A stretch of DNA of 64,000 nt from Triticum aestivum (lineage: Eukaryota > Streptophyta > Magnoliopsida > Poales > Poaceae). Below are positions 1 through 9,975 of this stretch, in pieces. How positions within the stretch are numbered: the first letter of the stretch is position 1; every line of letters begins with the position of its first letter. A program made the translations under genes and the position numbers. The notes below the pieces were generated by a model, which searched no databases, had not been told where the DNA came from, and saw only the letters and a list, made by a program, of their open reading frames with translations. The stretch spans positions 555,795,716 to 555,859,715 of the forward strand of contig NC_057802.1 in NCBI RefSeq assembly GCF_018294505.1. The letters are read 5' to 3'.

Positions 1-1452
1 CTAACTCTTGTGTTACAAATCACAGCAGAGCATGTGGATTTTGAAGGTTGAAGCCACTAACTGTTGTGATAGATAATCAAGCTAGGACCATAACCAATAA
101 CTGATTTTCCGTGAATTCTCATCCTCGAACACCCAACAAATCAAAGCCACACTGTCATCGAAACAGGTGGTGACCCATCGATAACAAATTGGAGACCATG
201 AGCTAGCAGCCCAGCTCCAGGGGCCAGGGGCCAACCCCCATGCCACACGTTTTACAGTTTTGAACCTGCAAAACTTGACAAGTCACCTGATTAAAAACTG
301 CCATGAATATAGATCATGTTATTTATTGATAGAAGATAAAGAAACATTTCCAGGAGATATTTTTGCAAAAAAAAGGAATTCGGATATTCAAGCACGACAT
401 AGCAAAATGGCATTCAGCCGGCTAGAATTCTAGAAACAGGCTTTCTCCCCGCTTTATAAACAAAGTACACAGCCGTCCGATACAAGGTGGTGAGGTAGCC
501 CGCTTACAAAGCCGATCCTTGAACAATCGGATCACCTGAGTATCGCGGCTGACCGATACAACGTGGTGGGACCTGTGTCAGCCAGCGCCTCAGCTCGTAA
601 GATGGCCCGCCCCATCCCAGGAATCAAGTGGAGAGGAAAGAGACGGCCCCGCCGCCCCCTACACCGGCCGGGCTTCCCCCGACGGCGCCGCTCCACGGTG
701 GCGGGGAAGGGCAGCTGGGGGAGGAGGGGTGGATGGGCAGCGGCGGATAGGGTACTTTTGTTGTGTGTCTCACGCAAGAAAGCTTAGCCTTAAGTACTTG
801 GAGAGAGCTAATATAGTTTGGTAAATTCCCTATCTGGAGTTGAAACGAAGGTTTATTTCTGAATGTAGAATAATAAAGAGTTGAATTCTGCATCACCGCG
901 TCCGCAAAGTTCATATGCAGCAGTAAATAAAAAGTTCAGCAGTAAGCAAAAGCAAGTAGCTATAATGTGAAACAATCAAACACTTCTCCATGGATAACAG
1001 CAATGCTCTCACATGAATGCAGGTAAGCAACTAGTTAAGTATGCATTGGCATACAAGAGCGCCTAAGCCTCACTTGAGATTTTTACACTACAGAATAGAC
1101 ATCCTTTTTTTTCAGAGCGTCTGGAAGTTTAGTAGCCATCATTTATCTTGACAAGAGTATGAATGTCGATGTCATTAGTTTCCTCTTGTTAGGTGAACCA
1201 CGTCGAACAGAACAGGGCGACAATCAAATAAATTATGCTTGTAGATGTTAACTGTAATTCCTAGCCGCATAAATTCAGGTACGTACATGAATGCAGTCTA
1301 GCACCAACAAAACTATCACAACTTTTTGATGGTCCACCCAAGTTACAGTTGCTTATGCTGAAAAGTTAACTGCAATATCATTAAAAAGTTTACAATTGGC
1401 CGGTTTCGAAAGAGATACACAATTGTGAAGCTGCACTATGTAATTGAGACTT
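1..1452. other. Intergenic, no recognised gene
   Basis: I recognise no coding region here. It lies downstream of the minus-strand F-box gene, so its right part probably holds that gene's 3' UTR and flank. A GC-rich patch at about 600-740 gives short open frames on both strands; they have no recognisable domain and look like composition artefacts. Confidence 0.5.
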
Positions 1453-2711
1453 CTAGTGCCCATCTGCCAATGACTCTGAGAACAAAGGAACATATGAAAG
1501 ATAAGGAGTCCTGCAGCCCCGTCCAAGTTCACATATAAAATGCAGCTCCCTGGAATCCATGTCATACGACATTAGTTTCGTCAGTGATCGTTCGCCCTGC
1601 TTGTGCAATTTCTGACACACAAAAAATATCAAACTATGTTCTGGGTGGATCGAGATAACCCTGTAATAACCCAGAAACATTGGCTGTGTGCATCCTGGGA
1701 TGCAGAGCCCGGGGTAATCCCCTTCTCGAAATTTTGGAAAAACATAGCCCAGAAACATTGAACACATTAATCCGAGCAGTTGTAAGTGGCTAACCTTGTA
1801 CTTCAAGGTCCAGTTTTCACTACTATAATCTTCAAGAGCCCAAACTGACAGTTCAGAAGCATCCTTATGTGCCAAACACAATTGTCCTTGAGATAAATAA
1901 AGATCATTACCACCGCATGGAGTAGGCACACGAATAAACCCACGAGTTCCATCCACACCAACTGCTACAACCGAATTATGACATGATCGAGAAGATAAAT
2001 GCACCATCCTGTTGAAAAATACGCTTTTCGAATAGTCGGTTATCGAAATTGGGCTGTCCCAAACAACTTGATGTGTCCAAACTCTAGCTTTGGATGAGTA
2101 GATTCCCACTGCTTTGATGCGTGTACATCATTCTGCCTATAAGCATTAGGGATAGCAGATGCTGCAAATTCGAACACATGGAAGTGAGAGGAGACAGTCG
2201 GATCGAACCCTAGGCGAGTGATCCGCACCTTGCAGGACCATCCGCTGGCAGGCACAACGACCCACTTTTCAGTGGCGGGATTACACACCACATATTCAAA
2301 GTTCTTGACACCATAAGGCTGATCCCAGTTGCGGGAGAGGAGGAGGCCATTGCAGCAGTCCAAGAGGTAAAACTGAACTCTCCTGCGTTTGGGCAGGAAC
2401 GAGAGGGAGGGGTCCATGCTAGAGTAGAAGTTCCCTGATACGCTCCGGTAGCCACAAAACCTAGCTGGGGGAAGGCGCCCACTGCCTCCGAAGGTTTGGT
2501 AGAAGATGCCGGCGAGGGTCGACCGGGGCAGCTTCTTGCGGTGGTCGGGATGGGAGAGTAGGTCGCGCCACCGCCTGGAGACGCACTTGCAGCAGCAGGT
2601 GGACTGGTAGGGCACGCGCGAGATGATCTCGACGAGGAGATCGTCCGAGAGGTCGGACACGGGGCTCCTCTTCATGCCCCTCGTCTTCTTCCTGCAGCCG
2701 CGCGTCGCCAT
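1453..2711 (-). pseudogene. F-box protein gene, one frameshift
   Basis: Minus-strand, intronless-looking F-box gene. The first frame (2711-2040) starts MATRGCRKKTRGMKRS and carries an N-terminal F-box at about residues 16-60 (LSDDLLVEIISRVPYQS, then CVSRRWRDLLSHP). A plant F-box-associated region follows, with segments such as LLDCCNGLLL and VCNPATEKWVVVP. The C-terminal half is in another frame (2109-1453), with IYSSKARVWTHQ, FFNRMVHLS, VVAVGVDG and a proper stop. The frames meet at about 2100-2112, where a shift of a single base would join them; no plausible intron fits there. F-box proteins of this family are substrate receptors of SCF ubiquitin ligases. Joined length would be about 420 residues, normal for the family. 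It may be a recent pseudogene, a two-ORF annotation or a sequencing error. This is the only host gene supported in the window. Confidence 0.8.
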
Positions 2712-3182
2712 CCGCGGCCAGTCTGCAGATCGGGACGGACGACGGAAGACTAGAGACTCGTGCGCCGGCTATCCAGCTTGGTCGTGATCAGGCTGAATAT
2801 AGGTGGAGCAGGAACGGGCAGCGAGGGTTTGCGTGCGCGGCGGCGCGGACGTTGAGGTGGAGCAAGAAAGCCCAAGAGAAAAGGTGTATCCGGGTCGTAC
2901 GAGTCAAAATACTGTCGTTCCCCTGAAAAAAAGAGAAGTTACAGGTAATTTTCCTACAAGCGTACGAGACTGCGAGTAAATGTGTATCTCGAGTTATTTT
3001 GCGGGGAGTTCGGACTGTAATTATCTCGATCCGATTTGCACAGCAATGTTTTTATAATTTTTTTAAGGTGAAATAATGTATTATTACTTTTCAACTCAAA
3101 AAGTTCAACTCCATAGCATCTGAAGGACCCTGGCCAATCAATGTCATTGACGCTGTTAATTAGCATGACATTGACGGAGTTC
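2712..3182. promoter_or_regulatory. 5' flank of the F-box gene
   Basis: Sequence upstream of the F-box start codon on the minus strand. The first 200 bases are GC-rich and could hold the 5' UTR and core promoter; no clear TATA box is seen. The block from about 2950 is AT-rich and ends at the Harbinger element. Confidence 0.35.
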
Positions 3183-5532
3183 GAGCATCTCCAATAGAAA
3201 ATGTATATGATAAAATAACAACCATTTGTTTCTTTGAAACCTAAAAACACCTCTCCAACAGACAATGTAGATGCAAAAAATAATTACATCTCCACCTCAC
3301 GGAGATGTAAAATACAAGACCCCGCGGTGCAGATTTGCATCTCCGCTGACTGGAGATGTAAAAAGGGTAGCCGCACGCCAACTGCCCAACTGCCTTCCAT
3401 TACCATCCGCGCGACCGCCCGCCGCCCTCCCAACTCCGCCGCCGGCCGAATTTGCACAAAATCGATGCTGTCGCCATCCGCCCGCCGCTGGGCCCGCCGC
3501 GACTTCGCCCAACTGTCCCCCGCCGCCGCCCGCAGCCGCCGATTCCCTTTCGGCCGCCGCTTCGAATCGAATCATCTCCGGCGGTCCGGCTGGCCCCTAA
3601 TGCCTTCCACGACGAGGTCGTGGATGGGCTAGGCTTCTTCCTAGCCAAGACCCCTCACCGGAGGTAGGGGAGGCACACCACGCCGCCCGCCTCGGCTATT
3701 CTTCCGGCCGCACGAAGCCGACCGCCCGCAATGCCGAGCTGCGGCCATCTCCTCTGTCGAGCCGTCGCCACAGAGCCACCCGCCGCCGCGGGCCAGCTAC
3801 CCAACCCGCAGCCGGCGGATTTCGTCCACCCCGCAAGCAATGTGTTCGACGAAATTCCCTAAGGTAAAATAATGTTGAAACTTGACGGGTTTTTTATTGG
3901 GGTTGGAGAGTTAAGTTTGACGCTGATTTTCCGCATTGTAGATAAGCTCGTGTGGCTCCTCTTTCGTCGACGATTTCTTGTCGGATGAGGAATTTGATTT
4001 GAATGAAGAAGAGGACATTGCTATGCTAGTGGCGATGCACAAGGGGAAGAAGCCGAAGCACGGCGGTTCCGTGCATGGTCATGCGTTCATTCGGAGAGAA
4101 CGGGTTGATGCGCAACTATTTTGGTTTACCACCCGTTTTTTCGGAGAGGTACTTCCGACACCGATTCAGAATGTCCAAAGACTTGTTCATCCACATTTGC
4201 AATTCCGTGAAGCAGCATGATCGATCCTTCGAGCAGAGGAGGAATTGTACAGTGTTGCTTGGACATAGCACCGAACATAAGGTCACGTCCACTTTGCGCA
4301 TGATGGCCTACAGTGTTCCAGCAGACTACATTGATGACAACTTGGCAATGGCAGAGAGCACTTCTATTTTCTATGTAAACAATTTGCAAAGAATATGGTA
4401 GAAGTGTTTGACACGGAGTACATGAGAGCACGCAATGCTCAGGAGATTCAGAGGCTGTTGGAGATGAACAAAGCTTGTGGGTTTCCAGGTATGCTAGGTC
4501 TGTTGATTGCATGCACTGGAAATGGAAAAATTGCGGCATGGACAGTTCAACGGTTGTGGGAAGGATGCCACTATCATTCTTGAGGCCGTTGCCGATCAAG
4601 AAACATGGTTTTGGCATTCATATTTAGGGACGCCTAGATCTTGCAATGACATCAACGTGCTTGATCGACCACCTATTTTTGCCAAGTTAGCAAATGGAGA
4701 AGCACCACCGGCGACCTTCGATGCAAATGGCCGCACATACAACTACGATACTATCTTGTAGATGGAATCTACCAGAGGTAGAGTACTTTTGTCAAGCCAA
4801 TTGCAAAACCCCAAGGTAAGAAAGAACTCCTCTTTCACAATGCACAAGCGGCGGCTAGGAAAGATGTTGAGAGGGCTTTTGGGATTTTGCAATCCCAATT
4901 TGCTATTGTGCAAGGACCATCTACATTCTGGGATAAAAAACCCTTTGGTATATCATGCCTGCTTGCATGATCATGCATAACATAATCATTGAGAATAAGC
5001 ATGGACAAGATTTAGATTACACCTTCTATCACTTGATTGGCGTATGTGTTATGCCGACAAGAAGAGAGGAGCAAATCAAATGCTTCATGAAGGTGTACAA
5101 TGAAATTAGAGACTCCGAAGCACACGATTAACTTCAGAAGAATTTGATGGAGGAGTATTGCAAATTGCATGGTGAAAGAGCCGCCTAGTTTCATTATTTA
5201 TTTTTTGTATTGTGCAAAACTATGTTGCACTTGCTCATGTGGATTTGATGAATTATGTAATAATTTGATATTGTGGACATGTGAAAATTTTAATTTGTTT
5301 TCTGGATGTTTTATTTCAATTTGTGTGGCTGTACATCAGTTTGCATAGGGGCTGAACAGCAGCCGGCGGCCAGTTTTACATCTCTAGTTTGCATCACCTA
5401 TTGGAGTTGCACTTTTACATCTCCGTTTTGCATCATCCGTTGGAGTTTGCCCTTTTTTGGAGATGCAAAAGGCACTTTTTGGAGATGTAAATTTTTACAT
5501 CTTCAAATTTGCATCTTTTATTGGAGATGCTC
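3183..5532 (+). mobile_element. PIF/Harbinger DNA transposon, decayed
   Basis: The ends are inverted repeats beginning GAGCATCTCCAATA (3183) with the complement ending at 5532. The flanking trinucleotides are TTC (3180-3182) and TTA (5533-5535), which fits the family's TTA/TAA target duplication with one change. Subterminal regions (3240-3360 and 5340-5530) hold many copies of GGAGATGTAAA and ACATCTCC in both orientations, likely transposase binding sites. The interior holds a degenerate DDE transposase. A GC-rich stretch at 3360-3840 could be the 5' UTR or first exon of the transposase gene, or remains of the Myb-like ORF1; no domain is recognisable there. About 2.35 kb. Confidence 0.85.
3943..5190 (+). 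pseudogene. Harbinger-type transposase (ALP1-like nuclease) pseudogene
   Basis: Fragments in all three frames match the plant PIF/Harbinger transposase (DDE_Tnp_4). In order they are: an acidic N-terminus (SDEEFDLNEEEDIAMLV, 3978 on), YFRHRFRMSKDLFIHIC (about 4150), an SVDCMHWKWKN segment with the first catalytic Asp (about 4500), SCNDINVLDRPPIFAKL with the second Asp (about 4640), and KDVERAFGILQSQFAIV with the Glu (about 4860). The last part runs to about 5190. A probable intron (GTAAAATAATG to TTGTAG, about 3863-3942) precedes it. Several frameshifts and stops (for example after residue 62 of the frame at 4395) make it non-functional. It should have cut and joined DNA at the element ends. 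The assignment is sure; the exact ends are not. Confidence 0.85.
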
Positions 5533-5550
5533 TTAAGAAACCATGGCGAT

Positions 5551-5714
5551 TGTTGGAAGGCAATGCAACTCTCAACTGACTGGGTGCATACACGCACGTA
5601 TATATGTACAATGTTCAACACACGTCCTTGACTATACAAGGAAACATGAGGCGTGGCTTGTTATAAAAAAATCCTAACGACACATGCGATGATAGCCTAT
5701 ACATATACTCAACA
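5551..5714 (-). repeat. 3' LTR of a short-LTR copia element
   Basis: Read on the minus strand, a G-rich tract (GCGGGGGG, just right of 5714) is followed by TGTTGAGTATATG and the segment ends CCTTCCAACA at 5551. This is the layout of a polypurine tract followed by a 164-bp LTR with TG...CA ends. It follows directly on the C-terminal RNase H fragment of a copia pol. GCGAT at 5546-5550 would be one target-site copy. Confidence 0.6.
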
Positions 5715-5900
5715 CCCCCCGCAGTCAATACGTCACATCTGACGCATATACTGGACCGGAACTCCTCAAATATAGGCGTCAGTAACCCCTTGGTCATGAC
5801 ATTGGCGAATTCCTGAGCAGTGGGAACATGTAAGACACGTGCATGTCAAAGGGCCACCTGCTCACGCACGAAGTGAATGTCGAGATCAATGTTCTTCGTG
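5715..5900 (-). pseudogene. copia RNase H C-terminal fragment (left part)
   Basis: On the minus strand the translation includes the end of a copia RNase H: a DIHFVREQVA-like stretch, then MTKGLLTPIFEEFRSS (5797-5750). The frame is broken further on. It is the downstream half of a pol remnant whose upstream half lies at 18204-18783; the LARD element at 5901-18198 splits the two with TSD TCGTG. Confidence 0.75.
5896..5900. repeat. TSD TCGTG, left
   Basis: Left 5-bp target duplication of the LARD-like element; the right copy is 18199-18203. Confidence 0.9.
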
Positions 5901-7280
5901 TGTGACGCCCGGATAATTAAGCTACAGTAATCCCTCGTTAACGATGCCACGTCACCCCGTTACTGTTGATAAACTCTCGATGGTTCAGAACCGAAACAAA
6001 TTCAAAATTTAAATAAAAGCAAACAACAAAAGTTTTCAGATGTTAAAACTAAAATGTTCGGATCGTGACAAATACTGCGTAGATAGTTATGGTGAAGAAA
6101 CAATATTTTTATAAAAAGTTTAAATGCACTTAAATGATTAAAACAGTAGGTAAAACTATTAAATAAATGCCTTTGATATTTTATAAAATCATAAACTATT
6201 TTATCTTGAGGTAAAAACTTTTTAGGGTAGTGGGTTGTTTTGGAACACTAATTTGTAGCTATTGTCATATTTTACTAAACTATGAATAAAGTGTAACTAA
6301 AATAAAACAGAAAAGGAAAAGACACCCCCCCCCGCGCGCTGGGCCAAGTGGCCCAGCTGGCCTTAGCCGCCCGAATGGGCCGGCCCACCCCCTACCTACT
6401 AACCCACTCCCCCTCCCAGCGGAACCCTAGCCCACTCCCCCGATTCCCCACTCTCCCCCTCTCCCGATCCCGATCTGGATCGGGATATTGCCCCCAACCG
6501 CGGGCGCCGACGCCCGAAGCTCACCGCTCCCGACGCCGCGATGCCGCCGCCTGGCGCGTCCCGCCGCCACCTCGCCACAGGACCGCCCTCGTCGCGCCGG
6601 ACCGCGCCGTTCCCGGCCTCCTCCCCGCCGGCCGTCTCCGGCTCGCCTTCCCCCACCGCACCCACGAGACGCCCACGGCGGGGGGCTCGCCCCTCGCGTG
6701 ACCTGCACGGGCGCCGGCCCCGCCCCGAGCGCCCTACGCCACTTCGACCTCCTCTTCCTCCCCGGCGAGTCACCTGAGCAGGAGCGCCTCTGCATCGAGC
6801 TCGTCGATGTCTTCTTCAACCTTCGGCCACCCGCACGTCGTCGCCGATTTCGTCGCCGTCGAGCCTACCCCGAGCCCTCTTTGCACCTCTACAGGCTCGA
6901 CGTGAGCCCCCACTTCCTCCTCTCTCTCTCTCGATGTCGTTCGCTAGCTGTACGCAGCCCCCCAACTTGCCCGAGCTCGCGTTCGCCCCGGCCATCGCGC
7001 CTCTGTACCCCGCGCCCACCTCCGACCGTGAACGCGCTGGGCTCCCCTGCCCGTGCCCGTCTGCGCTCCCGCGCACCCCCTGGCCGCGACCCTGCGCCGC
7101 CTGCTCGAGCATGCGCCGCGCCCTGGCCTCACCCCGCCGCGCCCGGCGGCCGTCGCCCGCATGCCCGGGTCCGCCTCGTCGGGCGCCTGGCGCCGCCCGC
7201 CCCGTAACCCGTCGCCCTCCTACCACGCACCCGCTAAGGCCCCCCGGCCTATGACAGCAGGGGCCCAGCCCCAGAACGTT

Positions 7281-7620
7281 ATTAAAAAAAAAAAAAGAAA
7301 GAAAGAATTTAAAATAAATAAATAAAACAATAATAATAATAATAATAAGAATAAATTAATTAATAAAGCTAATAAATAAAATAAAAATAAAATAATAAAT
7401 AAAATAATAAATAAAATAAATTAATAATAATAATAATAAGAATAAATTAATTAATAAAGTTAATAAATAAAATAATAAATAAAATAATAAATAAATTAAA
7501 TTAATAATAATAATAATAAGAATAAATTAATTAATAAAATTAATAAATAAATAAATAAAGAAAATAAAAGTTAAAAATAATTTTAATTAATTAACTAAGT
7601 TAATTAAGTTAATTAATTCT
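7281..7620. repeat. AT-rich TAA/TAAA microsatellite in LTR
   Basis: About 340 bases of AATAAATAA, AATAAT and TTAATTAA units. It is also present at 15522-15858, where several unit counts differ, so it mutates faster than the rest of the LTR. Confidence 0.9.
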
Positions 7621-7725
7621 GTTTAAATTAATTAAACAGTAATTATTTAGCTAAACACTAATTAACCTAAACAGTGAATGACAGGTGGGTCCCACTGGAC
7701 CCACATGTCAGTTTGACTTAGTCAA

Positions 7726-7760
7726 CCCCTGTTGACTGCTGATGTCAGCATGACATCATG
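7726..7760. promoter_or_regulatory. Clustered W-box cores in LARD LTR
   Basis: TTGACTTAGTCAA is an inverted pair of TTGAC cores, and a third TTGACT lies just downstream. TTGAC(C/T) is the core bound by WRKY factors. Next comes the inverted repeat CAGCATGACATCATGCTG. The same block is in the right LTR near 15952-15985. A promoter role is inference. Confidence 0.4.
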
Positions 7761-8448
7761 CTGATGTCATAAATCCATTTTCGAATTGATTTAAATGATT
7801 AATTAAATTCCAGAAATTAATAAAATCTTTAGAAAATCATATCTTTTAATCCGTAACTCGGATTAAAATATTTTCAACATGAAAATTGCTCAGAACGACG
7901 AGACGAATCCGGATACGTAGTCCGTTCGTCCACCACACCTCCCTAACATATCGAACTCGCACCTTTCCCCCTCCGGTCATCTGTCTGGCATAGGTCCGGA
8001 ACCGGGAAAACATTCCCGGTTGAATTTCCCCCTTCACCTATTCGTGTAGACATACGTTAGGTCACACCCGACACGTCGTATTACCACGTTATGCTTTGTG
8101 ATGCTATGTTTGCTTTATATTTACTGTTTCTTCCCCCTCCTCTCTCCGGTAGACCCTGAGACCGATGCTGCCCCTGTGATCGACTACGTCGACGACAACC
8201 CCCTCCTTGCCAGAGCAACCAGGCAAGCCCCCCCCTTGATCACCAGATATCGCCTACTCTACTCTCTACTACTTGCATTAGAGTAGTGTAGCATGTTACT
8301 GCTTTCGATAAATCCTATTCTGTTGCATAGCCTGTCATTGTTGCTACAGTTGTTTTCCCTTACCTGCTATCCTACTGCTTAGTATAGGATGCTAGTTTTC
8401 CATCAGTGGCCCTACATTCTTGTCCGTCTGCTGTGCTATACTATCGGG

Positions 8449-8499
8449 CCGTGATCACCTGGGCGGTGATCACGGGTATATACTATATACATTATATAC
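8449..8499 (+). promoter_or_regulatory. 11-bp perfect inverted repeat followed by TATA-rich tract
   Basis: CCGTGATCACC, a 5-base loop and GGTGATCACGG (8449-8475) are followed at once by GTATATACTATATAC. This could be the LTR core promoter. The copy in the right LTR is at 16689-16739. Confidence 0.4.
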
Positions 8500-9962
8500 A
8501 TGACACATGTGGTGACTAAAGTCGGGTCGGCTCGAGGAGTACCCGCAAGTGGTTCTGATGAGGGGGCTGAAAGGACAGGTGGCTCCACCCCGGTAGAGGT
8601 GGGCCTGGGTTCCTGACGGCCCCCGACTGTTACTTTATGGCGGAGCGACAGGGCAGGTTGAGACCGCCTAGGTGAGAGGTGGGCCTGGCCCTGGTCGGCG
8701 TTCGCGGATACATAACACGCTTAACGAGTTCTTGGTATTTGATCTGAGTCTGGCCATTTGGTCTATACGCACTAACCATCTACGTGGGAGTAGTTATGGG
8801 TATCCCGACGTCGTGGTATCAGCCGAAGCTCTTTTGACGTCAGCGACTGAGTGGCGCGTGCCGTGTTGGACCGCTTGACGTAACCGCCGTGATCGTGTGG
8901 GTTGCTAGGTCTGCTCGCGGCCGCGTTCGCAACGTGCAGGTGTGCATAGGGCGATGGGCCCAGACCCCTGCGCGCATAGGGTTAGACCGGCGTGCTGACC
9001 TCTCTGTTGTGCTTAGGTGGGGCTGCGACGTGTTGATCTTACGAGGCCGGGCATGACCCAGGAAAGTGTGTCCGGCCAAATGGGATCGAGCGTGTTGGGT
9101 TATGTGGTGCACCCCTGCAGGGAAGTTTATCTATTCGAATAGCCGTGTCCCTCGGTAAAAGGACGACCCGGAGTTGTACCTCGAGCTTATGACAACTAGA
9201 ACTGGATACTGAATAAAATACACCCTTCCAAGTGCCAGATACAACCCGGTGATCGCTCTCTAACAGGGTGACGAGGAGGGGATCGCCGGGTAGGATTATG
9301 CTATGCGATGCTACTTGGAGGACTTCAATCTACTCTCTTCTACATGCTGCAAGATGGAGATGTCCAGAAGCTTAGTCTTCGACAGGACTAGCTATCCCCC
9401 TCTTATTCCGGCATTCTGCAGTTCAGTCCACTGATATGCCTCTTTACACATATACCCATGCATATGTAGTGTAGCTCCTTGCTTGCGAGTACTTTGGATG
9501 AGTACTCACGGTTGCTTTTCTCCCTCTTTTCCCCTTTCTATACCGGATTGTCGCAATCAGATGTCGGAGTTCAGGAACCAGACGCCACCGTCATTGACGA
9601 CTCCTACGACACTGGAGGTGCCTACTACTACGTGCAGGCCGCTGACGACGACCAGGAGTAGTTAGGAGGATCCCAGGCAGGAGGCCTGCGCCTCGTTCGA
9701 TCTGTATCCCAGTTTGTGCTAGCCTTCTTAAGGCAAACTTGTTTAACTTATGTCTGTACTCAGATATTGTTGCTTCCGCTGACTCGTCTGTGATCGAGCA
9801 CTTGTATTCGAGCCCTCGAGGCCCCTGGCTTGTATTATGATGCTTGTATGACTTATTTATGTTGTAGAGTTGTGTTGTGATATCTTCCCGTGAGTCCCTG
9901 ATCGTGATCGTACACATTTGCGTGCATGATTAGTGTACGGTCAAATCGGGGGCGTCACAAGT

Positions 9963-9975
9963 TGGTATCAGAGCC
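9963..9975 (+). other. Primer binding site (initiator tRNA-Met)
   Basis: TGGTATCAGAGCC, complementary to the 3' end of plant initiator tRNA-Met, lies three bases after the 5' LTR end. Confidence 0.9.

Larger units (their letters stand above)
5901..9959 (+). repeat. LARD 5' LTR (4059 bp)
   Basis: Starts TGTGACGCCC and ends GGCGTCACA. It is strongly zoned: AT-rich (5901-6325), very GC-rich (6325-7260) with spurious open frames on both strands, almost pure A/T microsatellite (7281-7620), then a mixed 3' half. The open frames of up to 239 aa in the GC block are repeated in the other LTR, have no recognisable domain and are not called as genes. Confidence 0.92.

Noticed and set aside
6348..7325. 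Overlapping open frames up to 239 aa on both strands, repeated at 14590-15561
   Set aside because: They lie in the GC-rich block of the LARD LTRs, are open in several frames and both strands, and show only Pro/Arg/Ala-rich composition with no domain.
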